NCBI RefSeq assembly: GCF_003573695.1
Contig: NC_039368.1
Coordinates: forward strand, 12,280,360-12,344,359
Length of the DNA stretch: 64,000 nucleotides
Direction of reading: 5' to 3'
Source of the DNA: Papaver somniferum
Lineage: Eukaryota; Streptophyta; Magnoliopsida; Ranunculales; Papaveraceae
Under the pieces are notes generated by a model, which was not told the origin of the DNA, made no database searches, and saw only the letters and a list, made by a program, of their open reading frames with translations. Positions 1 to 11,226 of this stretch are shown here, in pieces. The position numbers were made by a program, and so were the translations under genes. Within the stretch, counting starts at the first letter, position 1. Every line of letters starts with the position of its first letter.

Positions 1-429
1 GTAGTACCTGTGGCGGATTAATACAGTGTGTGTTCGATCTGGACTAGGTCCCTGGGTTTTTCTGCATTTGCGGTTTCCTCGTTAATAAGATTTCTGGTGT
101 CTGTGTTATTTCAATTTCCGCATTATATTGTTTTATCTTTGTAATTGAAATAATACAGGTTGTGCGTTAGATCATCAATTAGAGTAATCCGACCTTTGGT
201 TGTTGATTGTCATTGATTGATCCTTGGATATTGGTTTTTGGTACCATCCAAGTTATTCTTTATGTTTGATTAAAGACTCGCTGATTTCTATTAGCTTGAG
301 TAAATCAAAACAAGAGAGAGATATTAACTCCTTGTGATACTTTTACCTAGATTGAGTCTGACTGTCTAGTTGATTCTCCATAAAGTATTTCGGAGTTAGT
401 CCAGACAGATTGCTAAACAAAATATTGGG
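1..429 (+). repeat. 3' portion of the SIRE-type 5' LTR, left of the LINE insertion
   Basis: There is no coding signal here. The stretch is called LTR because the last 10 bases (AAATATTGGG, 420-429) recur at 19360-19369 after the LINE poly(A). The sequence that follows there runs in about 27 bp into a CA end and an initiator-Met primer-binding site. The truncated 3' LTR at 22811 covers a different part of the LTR, so the two cannot be compared. Confidence 0.6.
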
Positions 430-500
430 AAAAAAACATCATTACAAAATAATTCTTCATCAATTTCCTCATGATTAGTTATTTTTAATTCAAGTGGTTC

Positions 501-1497
501 ATGGATCCTTGTCCTAAAACTACTTGTATCAAAGCAGCTATGTCTGGAAAGTTAGGTTTTAGTAAAGAAACAAATTCACAGATAATTCCTTCAATCGGGT
601 TACCTGATGATCTATTTTAGGATTGTTTGAATCCTTGAAAATTCTCACTTATAGGAAGATTACTTTTAAAAAACATTAAGTTTGTTGATGCTGGTAATAT
701 TCTTCGCAAACAATAGAAATTATTTAGAGATTGTAAACTAATTCCATGAAGAAGGGGTTATTTCACAATTAAGCTATAAAATGAGATTGATCGTCAATAC
801 ATCAAAGAAAGTAAATGGGAAGTATCAAATCAAACTCTGCAAGTTCGTAATTTGATATTTAATTTTCTTCCAGAAAGTCAAAGAAATTCTAGAGCAACAG
901 TATGGGTAAGATTTCCAGGGCTAGGTCTTGAGTTTTGGAGTGAGAAATGTTTTTTTGCAATATGTAGAGAATTTGGGACTCCTATCAAGATAGATGAAGC
1001 AACAGCTAAATGCGAAGTTGGTTATTATGCGAATGTGCTTGTAGATGTAGATTTTTCTAAAACTATTCCAAATAAAATTTGGATTGGTACAAAATATGGT
1101 GGTTTCTTTCAAAGTATATCAATTCCAGTATGTCAAAATTTTTGCTCTACTTGCAAGATAGTTGGTCATTTAGTCACTGAATGAAGAGTAGAGAAACACA
1201 AGGCTAATCCAGTGGATAAGTCTCACAATCCTATCAAGACTACATCAATTCCCCAGCAACAAACACCATCTATCAAGTCAGTTAATAATCAGCAGCATAT
1301 TCCAAAGGATATCAATAACCATATTCTTTTTGATATCTGTGACAAGTCAGAGTGTGAAGGTGAAGATTCTGTAGTCAATACCATTAATGAAACTCCAATT
1401 ATTAATATAACCACTGAAACTAAATTAACATATCAAGGAATATTTAGTGCACTGGAATCAGAGGAAGGTGAAATAAATGATGAATTTGTTATCATGG
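501..1497 (+). pseudogene. LINE ORF1, 5' portion (RNA-binding gag-like protein)
   Basis: In plant LINEs this protein coats the element RNA. Translation from about 501 shows DUF4283-type sequence with several in-frame stops before 850. An open stretch from 852 carries the family signature WVRFPGLGLEFW. At 1134-1184 lies a CX2CX4HX4 zinc knuckle whose last cysteine codon position is TGA (1182-1184), so a single-base change from TGC or TGT would explain the loss. The same frame continues through a polar, low-complexity tail to ATG at 1494, where the Gypsy element is inserted. The reading frame resumes exactly at 14864. Confidence 0.85.
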
Positions 1498-1716
1498 TAT
1501 TGATGGTGGTTTTTAGCTTAAGGTTAAAATCGTCAAACCGCACAACTGACATGACGTCACTATGACCATTAGCACATTTATTGAATCGATCAGCATGCCT
1601 ACGTAAGAATTACCAGAGTACCTTTTTTTTATGTGTCATGTTCCACGACAGAACCCTTAACATTGACCGACATCATCTATGACAAACCCTAATTCTTATG
1701 CTACCGCGCCAAGGCA

Positions 1717-1868
1717 TGCCAACCATGCCAGACGCACCACTGTGCCAATGGCAAACCATGCCAGCCACATCTCCGCGCCAATGCATGCCAACCATGCCAG
1801 ACGCACCACTGTGCCAATGGCAAACCATGCCAGCCAAATCTCCGCGCCAAGGCATGCCAACCATGCCA
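1717..1868. repeat. 69 bp tandem repeats in the 5' LTR
   Basis: The GACGCACCACTGTGCC landmark occurs at 1731 and 1800, 69 bp apart, embedded in CCATGCCA-rich sequence. There are about two units here and four in the 3' LTR. Because 69 is a multiple of 3, several frames stay open without being coding. Confidence 0.85.
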
Positions 1869-2166
1869 TCCGCACCATACGCCAATGACATGGCAAACCA
1901 TTGGCCCCACCATGCCAAGCCAACCACACCTTGCCTTGGCCCCAACCATGATATCCGCACCACGCGCCAATGGCATGCCAAACCCTTGACCCCACCATGC
2001 CAAGCCAACCGCACCTTGCCTTGGCCCCACCATGCCAAGCCGTCCGTACCAAACCCTTGACCCACTATGCCAAGCCATCCGCACCATTGGCCTTGGCCCC
2101 ACCATGCCGGCCTTCCCTATGCGCCTACAAAAACGAAGGCATGCGACGATCAACGACCACCCTTCC

Positions 2167-3170
2167 ATCCTAAATGCAAATCCTAGTCGTCCAAGGTCGC
2201 CAAACAATGCATGGTAACCTTTGCCCCAAAACCCTAGTTTTGGCCACGCCAAACCGCGCCAAGGCATGCCATGCCACATCTTCCAATGACATTCCAACCA
2301 CCTTTCCACGCCATACCATGTCAGCCTTCCCCATGCGGCTACCAAAACGAAAGCGTGCGACAATAAAAGGCCACCCTTCCATCCTAGATGCAAATCCTAG
2401 CCGTCCAAGGTCGCCAAACAACGCATGGTAACTTTTGGCCCAAAACTCTAGTTTTGGCCACGCCAAACCGCGCCAAGGCGTGCCATGCCACATGTGCCAA
2501 TGGTATGTCAGCCACCTTTTCGCGCCATACCATGACGACCTTCCTTTTGCGGCTACCAAAACAAAGGTGTGCGACGATCAACGGCCACCCTTCCATCCTA
2601 GATGAAAATCCTAGCCGTCCAAGGTCGCCAAAAAACACATGGTAACCTTTTCCCCAAAACCCTAGTATTGTCCACGCCAAACCGCGCCAAGGCATGCCAT
2701 GCCAATGTGCCAATGGCATGCCAACCACCTTGTCGTGCCATACCGTGCCGGCCTTCCCTACGAGTCTACCAAAACGAAGGCGTGCGATGATCAACGGGCA
2801 CCCTTCCATCCTATATGCAAATCCTTGCCGTCCAAGGTCGCCAAACCACATATGGTAACCTTTGGCCCAAAACTCTAGGTTTGGCCACGCCAAACCGCGC
2901 CAAGGAATGCCATGCCACATGTGCCAATGGCATGCCAACCACCTTGTCGCCCCATACCATGCTGGCCTTCCCTATGTGGCTATCAAAACGAAGGCGTGCG
3001 AAATTCAACGGCCACCCTTCCATCCTATATGTGAATCCTAGCCGTCCAAGGTTGCCAAACAACGCATGGTAACCTTTTGCCCAAAACCCTAGTTTTGTCC
3101 ACGCCATACCGGCCTTCCCTATGCGGCTACCAAAACGAAGGCGTGCAACAATCAACGACCGATTTTTCAT
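2167..3170. repeat. ~214 bp tandem repeats in the 5' LTR
   Basis: The landmark CATCCTAxATG recurs at about 2167, 2381, 2595, 2808 and 3019 (spacing 211-214 bp). Each unit reads through a CCTAG/CCAAGG block, a TTTTGGCCACGCC block and a GCGACGATCAACG block. There are five units here against four in the 3' LTR. Confidence 0.9.
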
Positions 3171-3736
3171 CTAAAGTGCAGATCTTAGCCGTCCAAGGTT
3201 ACCAGCTAATGCATGGTAACTTTTGTCCCTAGTTTGGTCGCACCTAAACAAAGCCAAAACCCTAACTTTTGGCCGCGCCTAAACTAGGCCATATTAAAGC
3301 CATACTAATCATGCTTTCATGCCACTGGCTACCAAACGGAGGGTTGTAATAATCAACGGCTACCTTTCCTCTTAAGATACAAAATCTCGACCGTCGAAGG
3401 TCACCACCGAGCCGGCAAGTCTCCCAAGCTTAACTTGCCAGACAACAACAACGTGCTACATGTTTTCCACGAAAACACTCGAGACATCAACGCATGTCAC
3501 AAACTGGGGGATGCTCATTGGGTATTGGTTTTGCGGTTTACAGCGTTCGGCGTACACTACGCCCGTTATATGAAAGTGTCATAAGGATGAGGCGGTTAGT
3601 AAATACAGGGAGTAATGGTGAAACGATTTCTTTTATGTAACATCAATTCCAGGTGTTACCCGTTACCACCTCCTCCCATTTACTCACCCTTTTTTCCATT
3701 TCTTAATGAGACCAGAGTATGTTTCACATCGACTTG

Positions 3737-3744
3737 TATAAATA
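3737..3744 (+). promoter_or_regulatory. TATA box of the Gypsy 5' LTR
   Basis: TATAAATA follows GACTTG and precedes GGCATTACC. The same box in the same context is at 14487-14494 in the 3' LTR. It lies about 375 bp before the LTR end, a suitable place for the U3/R boundary. Confidence 0.6.
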
Positions 3745-4115
3745 GGCATTACCTTTTTCCACCGAAAACAAGTTTTTGGTCAGGAGCATACAACACTCAG
3801 AAATCACCTGTTAGCTTTCCCATTTGTTAGCTTACGCTTTCTGATACAAGTCAAAACAACTACTCTTCCAGAATCAACTGTTCTGGTCTCAACGCTCTCT
3901 TTACTTCCCTCCCCGAAACCAACCCTTCTCCTTCACTTTGTGACCGAAGCAAGTCTGGAATGTCCATTTCTTGGTTTATGCCGGATTTGTACATATTGAT
4001 CTCTCGAATCTAAAGTACTCCCTTGCAGTACATTGTTTAGGGTTTAAATTCGTTTCTCATCCATACACCCGAAATTACCAAAATCAGCAGAAACCGTTTT
4101 CACCCTCAAATTTTT

Positions 4116-4131
4116 TGGCGACCACAGTGGG
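4116..4131 (+). other. Primer-binding site of the Gypsy element
   Basis: TGGCGACCACAGTGGG lies immediately after the 5' LTR. Its place, and its resemblance to the primer sites of Tat-type Gypsy elements, support the call. The cognate tRNA was not identified. Confidence 0.6.
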
Positions 4132-4199
4132 AGATCAATCTCTCGGTTGAAATATCGATTTCCAAATTTCCGATATCACCTTTCACTTCCAACTCCAAC

Positions 4200-6143
4200 A
4201 TGGTGGAACTCAGATCCGGATCAGCTGCCGAGAACACCAACGCAGAATCCGTCCCTGGTGTTGACGCTACTTCCAATAGCATCACTACGCAACCTACTGA
4301 CCCCAGTAACACCGAAAGCACTCCTTCATGTGTAACACCGCTGATCACCAGGGCCAGAGCCGCTGTCGCCTCTAATGTCCCTGCGCAACTTGCTAATCCT
4401 GGAACTACTGAAAGCGCTCCTTCAGGCGTTACGCCACCAGTCGCCAGGGACAGAGCTGCCGCTACCGCTCCTAACGCTTCTTCAAACATGGAACCTCCAA
4501 CCGCCACTAAGACTCCAACTACCCGACCAACAAGACGAGAAACCGGAGGAACCAGAGGAAGCCGACCCTATATCACCATCGCTGATTTGATGGAACGGCA
4601 GGAGGTTCTCTCTAGAGCCCAGACGGATATGGTTTCGACACAGAAATAAGTACTCGTCTTTCTCAAATCCCTAAAAGAGAAGCTGCCGCGTGAGTCACAC
4701 CCTCCATAGACGATTAGAAACGCCTCCAACACCTCCGACACTAGCACCTCGGCGGAACGCGTCTCCGCGGACGAGGAGATTCGTGCCAGAACCACATTGG
4801 AAAGAAGTCAACCGTCCAATTTTGTCACACGAGAGGATCTGGTACAACTTCTCCGGAATAGAATCAAGAATTATGAAATAGACATGCATCAGCATCAACC
4901 TCCTTACCCACCTGAAACACAAAGAATTCCTCTTCAAAGAGGATACTCCTCTCCTCAATTCACCTTGTACGATGGTATCGGAAATGCACGTGAGCATATC
5001 TCTCGATTCTTGGAGTCCCTAGACGAACACGAATACAATCACGTTCTTCGTCTGGGGGAGTTTTCGAAATCGCTTACCGGAAGAGCGTACACACGGTACA
5101 GCAACATCGCGCCAAACAGCATCCCCAACTGGGGTGGCATGGTTACCGCATTTTACAAGAAGTACTTCTTTGTGTATGAAAAAGTTACCTTCTCGGACCT
5201 AGGAAGGATGTACCAACGGGACAACGAACATCCAAATGATTATGTTAAGAGATTCAGGGTTCAAGCACTAGAATGTCATGACCCAAACGTGACCGAGCAA
5301 CAACTGGTGAATTCATGCATCAACAGTATGGCTCCCATTTACCGCGCCTTGCTAGATAACCTGCGTTTACAAAAATTATCTAAGCTCCATGAGGCTTCCA
5401 GGCGATCAGCAACGACATCACCAACATTATTAGAAAGAGCTAGACCAAACAGAGTTGAAGACTTACACGAAACGCGGGGGAATAGACGTCTCATCAACAA
5501 ACAGCACAACACTGGTCCCTCCTCGGTGAGCGTAGTAAATGAAGGTGGAAAAAGGAAGGCCCTAGATGCAGACCAGCAGCCTAAACGCGAAGCACCAGAA
5601 CGACGAGCAACTCCTCCATGGAAGGCCGCTGCTAAAGCTCCCATGCGTCATCACGAAGCTGAAGGAAATACCCTAGATTTCCAGTTTCCCATTGAGGAGG
5701 TGATAGATCTCTTAGAAGCATCGATTAAAGATGATGTTATCAGACTACCATCTCCCAGACGCCCACCGACTGAGGCCAAATACTGCCACTACCACAGATT
5801 TGTTCAACACCCAACCAGTGATTGCAACAGACTGAAGTATATCTTCAAAGAAAAGATAGAAGCAGGGGATCTTCAACTAGGAAACGAGAGAGTACATCGA
5901 GACCCACTTCCATTGAGGAATTGTGGAGTCTCTGGGGAATCCGTGCATGAGACTGTGCGATCCATGATGCAACACGTATGCGAAATTCTCTACCTTTCCA
6001 AGGTGCAGCGCCAAGATATCTTCACGGCTCTCAATCCTGTCGTGTCGGGCAAACGGCTTTCCCCCCCCCCCCCACGGAAGCCACGGAAAGAGCCCAAGCT
6101 CTCTCAGCGAGCGGAATCGAAAAGGACAACTGGGGACTGCTGA
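4200..6143 (+). pseudogene. Gypsy gag polyprotein, degraded
   Basis: Gag forms the capsid of the particle. An N-terminal part from ATG 4200 is Thr/Pro/Ala-rich and ends at TAA 4647. The same frame has another stop near 4708 and then stays open from 4797 to 6143. Within this, about 4950-5430 corresponds to a Retrotrans_gag domain (landmarks ISRFLESLDEH, LTGRAY, FYKKYF, HPNDYVKRF). A short CHYHRFVQHPTSDC-type zinc-binding segment lies near 5782-5825. A run of C residues at 6061-6073 coincides with the point where the downstream protease-like reading frame takes over, suggesting a homopolymer frameshift. Confidence 0.8.
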
Positions 6144-6565
6144 CCACGTCATGTTTAAGAGGTATTGAATTCGACAACACACTCGACATGGCCTCTGACT
6201 TCAACATTGTTACTTTCAAGACTCCGAAAGCTGCGGGATTTACGAAACAAGAGGCTACCCATTTACCATACGTGATTAAGAACCCGGGAGGGGAAGCCTT
6301 AAACGCGCACGACTACATTAACCTCGAGATCAATATGGGAGACGCTATAGCGCATAACAAATTCCACATTGTTAAAGAACTGGGTTACGACATGATATTG
6401 GGGCACTTGTGGGTACTCGACAACAAGGCGAAATTGGGAACATCCCCTCTACCGATGTCAACGCCCGAAAGAATCTCCAACAAACCGTCCCACTTGATAC
6501 TGCATCGGCGAGTTACCGATAGAACCCGGACACCTGGAGATGACCGGTTAGCGCTAACTCATTGA
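6080..6565 (+). pseudogene. Gypsy protease-like remnant
   Basis: This open frame overlaps the end of gag. Its C-terminal half (about 6190-6450) has the pattern of a retroelement aspartic protease: a substrate-loop region, FHIV, then YDMILGHLWVL, corresponding to the YxxILGRxWL strand of Ty3-type proteases. The catalytic D-S/T-G triplet is not visible, so it is probably inactive. The frame ends at 6565, close to a deletion that removed reverse transcriptase, RNase H and most of integrase. Confidence 0.5.
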
Positions 6566-6583
6566 TTCTAAACGCAAGTAATT

Positions 6584-6997
6584 TTGGCCGAACGATCTTC
6601 TCTACAACCAGTCATTTCTTCCCCTATTCCGTCATGGGGACTCAACGCGATTACTGGCGCGGACGCTGTCAAGAGATGTGAGTGGGGCACTGGGCCATTC
6701 AAACGCTTTGCAAAGAATTTGGAAGCTTCCATTGAAACTGACGAGACCAAGATTCAAACGGTTACACAACACCTGAACTCGTTTCAAATCGGAGATATGG
6801 TGGTCAAAGTGAACTCGTTTCAAGTTGGGAAGATGACGGTAAAGATAGCTATTCGGTCCAATTTACCCAAGGAAAAAGAAGACGAGCCATATCTTGTGCC
6901 AGACGTCCTTTTGGGAGGTTACTGCAAGCTCATCAACACAGACAAGCTGGGAGGTGTGATAGTTCACTCGCGATGGATCAAGCTTTTCAATCCCTAA
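6584..6997 (+). pseudogene. Gypsy integrase C-terminal remnant
   Basis: The reading frame ends with a segment like the end of Ty3/Gypsy pol: a FQIGDMVVKV strand, EPYLVPDVLLGGYCKL and IVHSRWIKLFNP. This is the GPY/F-type barrel that binds DNA in integrase. The first strand is present twice in tandem (about 6776-6811 and 6812-6847, 36 bp units starting AACTCGTTTCAA), one copy read as GDMVVK and one as GKMTVK. No catalytic integrase core (HHCC, DDE) precedes it, so this is a deletion product. Confidence 0.6.
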
Positions 6998-7440
6998 AAC
7001 GTTGTACTACCCTCTTCCATCACTCTCCCTTTAATATTTCTTCAGCAATTTTTCTTCCCGCTTGATATCTGTATTTCCCCAAGATGAATGCACCTTTTGT
7101 ATTCTTCTTTAGGGTTTCGTTTTTATTCAAAAGGAATACATTTGTTTCCGAATGAGTTTTCCAAATATCAGAAAAATATACCAAACAAATCCCAAATCAT
7201 TGAGAAGCCATTAACCATCCAATGACAACCAGAAACACCAACCCATTCTAAGGGGAGGCTTGGGTCTTTCAAAAAAACAAAAATGAGAAGTTTTATTCGA
7301 AGACAGAAACCGCAAGCGGGATGCTAATTGAAGAAACCCTAACTTCGCCGCAAATACAAGGAAGGTAAAAAAAAAAAAAAGTCCGCAAAACATCAGGACA
7401 ACTAAGCGACGAATAGAAACAATGAAGAAGAAGAAGCTAG
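6998..7440. other. Noncoding Gypsy internal sequence
   Basis: A/T-rich sequence after the pol remnant with an A-run at 7367-7380. No gene is seen. A hydrophobic minus-strand frame here (FFFF and LLF runs) reflects A/T content. Confidence 0.5.
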
Positions 7441-9626
7441 TCATAGAAAGCTAATGTGTGAATTGCCAATGCCTCGGTCAGAGCTTTTTTTCAAACACTT
7501 TCCCCAACAATCTTTCGGGCAGCAAAGGTTCCATCCGGAAGCCACATCAGCAATATCAACCTCAACATCCCACCCGGAAGTCGTCTCAGCAGCAACATCA
7601 TCCGTCTTTTTACCGACATCTGCCTCGTCAACCAACCCAGCACATGCCATCACGACTTCTCCAATGCCACCGTCAACAGTTTCGCCGTCTTCTCCAAAAG
7701 TTGTTTCAGTGTCATTGATAGACACATTTTTGTGTCCGATTTGTCTCGATTCTATATATTATTAGGGCTCATTTTTGTACTTATTATGGTGTTTTATTTA
7801 TTTGTAGGTATTTTTGGCTAATAAACATTTTTGGAAAACTCGAAAAGTTGACGGAAAGCACCCGGAGGACACTTTCTATTCGGACCCTCGGCTTGGATAA
7901 GGGGAAACCCCAGGACACCCTTAAGGCAGCTGCTAAAGGCACCCCTACTCTGGATAGGGGGAGCCCTTTCTTCTTCACGGTTTCAAATCCAGAAAATTGG
8001 CGGGAAATATTTGGCAGTTTTGGAAATCGTGATTTGGAGGAGTTTTGAGGTCGATTAAACCTCTGATTTTCATAGGATAGACTCCTTATGGGACTAGGAA
8101 TCTGATATGGGTGTTTAAATCGATTAGACTGAGCTCAATCGACGGATTTTTATCACAACATAAATATATGGAAAGTCACGTGCGTGACCTGTTTTAGGGA
8201 ATTTTAGAGAGATTAAAGTGTTGTAAACCTTCCCAAAGATTTGTATCTATCTAAGGAAGAGTTTAGAATAAAAAGGAAAGCTCAGAAACGCGTAGAAATT
8301 CTAAAACAAGAAATTGCCGCAACTTTTCCGTGAAGAGAAGGAAAGAGATTTTGGAAGATTTGGGAGAGATTTAAACGGTATTTTTGATATAAATAAATGT
8401 CTTGGGTCATATAGAAGGGGTGTCGAGAGTTTGGGGACCTAAGGAGAGCCAGAGAAGAACAAACCAGAGCTTTACCAAACTCTGTTTCTGCTGCTGCTGC
8501 TACTGAAGATGAAAAACGCGAAGAACATTGACGCACGGGAAACAGTCGCAGAACAGTGTCGTTGTTTAACAGCTGAAGAACATTAAGTTGTGCAGGACAT
8601 TCGTATTCTAGGGTCTTAAATTTCTGATCCTCTAACAGTTGATTAGTAACGTATATCTTCAGTATTGCAACACCAACTGTAACGGTGACTTCCTTAACAT
8701 CTATACACCGTTGCAGATCTGCTGTTTTATATATTCTCTTCAATAAAACCACCTTTTGAGCCATGATTTATTATTTTGAACCTGTTTTTGATATGAGAAG
8801 TTAAACCCCAACACTGGGATGGTGGAGAAAGCCATATTTCATGCGTGTGGTAATTATGTTTAATTATTTTTACGACTTTTTGCATTAATTTAATCGTTTT
8901 ATGATTTTTATTAATTAGTTGTGAAGTCGTATGATGATGTATGCTTGGTCTAAGTGCTTTTGATGCATCATGCTAGTGATTTACAATTAATCTTTCTAAA
9001 ATCTACCCTGGCAAAGAATTAGAGTCAATAAACTAGAGCTATAATTGTCTAAGAATTGATTGTTGAACCACATGATATGAGGTTTGGTGGAATCCTAAGT
9101 CCCAGTTTCTCCGATATTGATATCATCTTTTTGTATATATTTGTTAGGGTTAATATTTAAGTCTAGAATCGAGTCTACACAAGTCCGAGTTGAACGAACT
9201 ACATCAGTCATCAACCGCAACATCATCATCTTCCTCAGAAATCTTCTCAGCGACCTTTCGAGGAGAATTTCCCGATTCATCAGAATCAAGGGTTATGACA
9301 CCATCCTGGACAGGGGAGCTACGTTGATTTTCCCCGAAAAGTTTCACAAGCTCGGTCTTCCGCCGTTTCAACTGAGAAGCAAACTGTCCCGCCCTAACAG
9401 TGGGCCGTGAAGAGGTTTTGTTGCACCAAATCCTCCCAATGCACTGGCATGCTTCGCCGCCTTCCCGTTTTTTCTCCAAAGGTATGTCCCGAATGATTTC
9501 GCCAGCTTCACGAAACAGAGATTCAATTCTATTCAACGCCTCCCCATGAGAAGAAGACTGGCTTTCGTCGATTCCAAAGTTTCTCCCCGAAAAATTGGAG
9601 ACATGTATGTCATTGGAAGATCCCAT
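7441..9626 (-). pseudogene. Antisense ORF of the Gypsy element, split by a solo LTR
   Basis: On the minus strand an ATG at 9626 opens a frame to 9207, where it runs into the solo LTR at 7716-9206. The same frame is open on the other side from 7715 to a TGA at 7441-7443. The 5 bp duplication GTCAT keeps the phase, so the empty site would encode about 230 residues. The N-terminal half is polar with RIESLFREAGEI and a basic block QLKRRKTELVK. The middle is acidic (SEEDDD). The C-terminal part has a Cys-containing stretch, CCPKDCWGKC. I recognise no domain. Antisense ORFs in this position are known from Tat-lineage elements, with unclear function. Confidence 0.6.
7716..9206 (+). mobile_element. 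Solo LTR (1491 bp) of another LTR retrotransposon
   Basis: It begins TGATAGACACATTTTTGTG, ends ACTACATCA, and is flanked by GTCAT at 7711-7715 and 9207-9211. There is no internal domain. The TGATAGACAC start is typical of plant Ty3/Gypsy LTRs. An ATATAAATA box at about 8388 suggests plus orientation. Minus-strand open frames inside it (for example 8282-8764) are not supported as genes. It interrupts the antisense ORF of the host Gypsy element. Confidence 0.85.
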
Positions 9627-10525
9627 TATGCGCTACAAAACCATAGAAATAATAGAGGATAGACACGATTTAAACACGACCTGTGCAAATGAAGGATTCA
9701 AGATCATCTCTAATAACCAGCAGAGCGATAAGGTCCCGAAAAGGAAAGCCTCCTACCAGCCGCGGATTGAGGCGTGATATCAGATTCTAATGAAACCGTT
9801 TTCTACTAGCGAACATAAGGGAATGCCTGGCCACGTGAGGTAAATTAGGGTTTGGTGAGAAAACGTGGAAGTACATGTTTAAGACACGCTTTCCCGCATT
9901 ATTACTTCTCTGCCGCCAGCACCGAGACTTGAAAAAATAAACAAAAAAACAAAACTGACAAGGTGACATGAATAGAAGGAATAACGGCCCCTTTCTACGA
10001 GAATAACACTTGCGGGGTTTTGAATAAGCAAATAACTTCCTATGTGAGTCACGTAAGGAAAAGAGACAACCATGCCCGCAAAGACAAGCTACTACTGGGC
10101 CAAGCCGTCCGCACATGCTTTTCCAAACCAAACCTTGTCATGCCTTGCACCACCGTCCGCGCCATGCTTGCCTCGCCAAACCGATTCATGCCTTGCACCA
10201 TCGTGCCTCGCCATGACTTGCCGCGCCAACACCAACAAACTCGCCAAGCCAGCGTCACGATGTTCCCTAACCCATCCAAAGTGATGCATGGGCAGACTAA
10301 TCCGACGATTTTCATCTCACCACTCCACGATCTGCACCACCAGTACAATTTATGCAAGGCCGCCAACACGGGAAGCACAAACTCTCTTTACCTCTCGAAA
10401 AAGGTTAGTCAGACCTTCCTGACCATCTTTTCACAACTTGTTGTTTCGATTTTTGTCCTAGCCTGTCACCATCTTATGCTTACCTCGCAACGATTCTCCC
10501 GTTCCGAGCTAAGCAGGGGACTTAA
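9627..10525. other. Gypsy 3' noncoding region and polypurine tract
   Basis: No gene is seen. At 10065-10290 the sequence resembles the CCATGCC/GCCAAGCC composition of the LTR arrays. AAGCAGGGGA at 10511-10520, followed by CTTAA, is the likely plus-strand primer just before the 3' LTR at 10526. Confidence 0.6.
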
Positions 10526-10739
10526 TGTTGATGGTGGTTTTTAGCTTAGGGTTGAAATCGTAAAACCGCACAACTGACATGACGTCACTATGACCATTAG
10601 CATATTTATTGAATCGATCAGCATGCCTACGTAAGAATTACCAGGGTCACTTTTTTTTATGTGTCATGTTCCACGGCAGAACCCTTAACATTGAACGACA
10701 TCATCTATGCCAAACCCTAATTCTCATGTTACCGCGCCA

Positions 10740-11045
10740 AGGCATGCCAACCATGCCAGCCACATCTCCGCTCCAAGGCATGCTAACCATGCAAGCCGCA
10801 CCACTGTGCCAATGGCAAACCATGCCATCCACATCTCCGCGCCAAGGCATTCCAACCATGCCAGCCACACCACTGTGCCAATGGCAAACCATGCCATCCA
10901 CATCTCCGCGCCAAGGAATGCCAACCATGCCAGCCACACCACTGTGACAATGGAAAACCATGCCAGCCACATATCTGCGCCAAGGCATGCCAACCATGCC
11001 AGCCGCACCACTGTGCCAATGGCAAACCATGCCAGCCACGTCCAT
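10740..11045. repeat. 69 bp tandem repeats in the 3' LTR
   Basis: The GCC(G/A)CACCACTGTG landmark occurs at 10795, 10864, 10933 and 11002, exactly 69 bp apart. Open minus-strand frames here (Gly/Trp/His-rich) are artefacts of a period divisible by three. Confidence 0.85.
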
Positions 11046-11226
11046 GATAGCCGCACCATACGCCAATGGCATGCCAAACCCTTGGCCCCACCATGCCAAG
11101 CCGTCCGTACCAAACCCTTGGACCCACTATGCCAAGCCATTCGTGTTATTGGCCTTGGCCCCACCATGCTGGCCTTCCCTATGCGGATACCAAAATGAAG
11201 GCGTGCGACGATCAACGACCACCTTC

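Larger units (their letters stand above)
1498..4112 (+). repeat. 5' LTR of the Gypsy element
   Basis: About 2.6 kb, matching 10526-14862 once the 1.9 kb insertion there is removed. It contains two internal tandem arrays (69 bp and about 214 bp units), a TATAAATA box at 3737 and a downstream untranslated leader. The end CTCAAATT differs from the 3' LTR end CTCAAACA. Confidence 0.85.

Noticed and set aside
1673..3170. Long overlapping open frames on both strands, rich in Trp/Gly/His/Met or Pro/Met
   Set aside because: They lie in the 69 bp and 214 bp LTR arrays. A 69 bp period keeps frames open, and no domain or conserved start is present.
8282..8764. 160-codon minus-strand frame
   Set aside because: It lies wholly inside the solo LTR at 7716-9206, antisense to its probable promoter, and resembles no protein.
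9787..10131. Minus-strand frame upstream of the antisense ORF, as an extra exon
   Set aside because: No splice signals link it convincingly to the ATG at 9626, and the composition is not protein-like.
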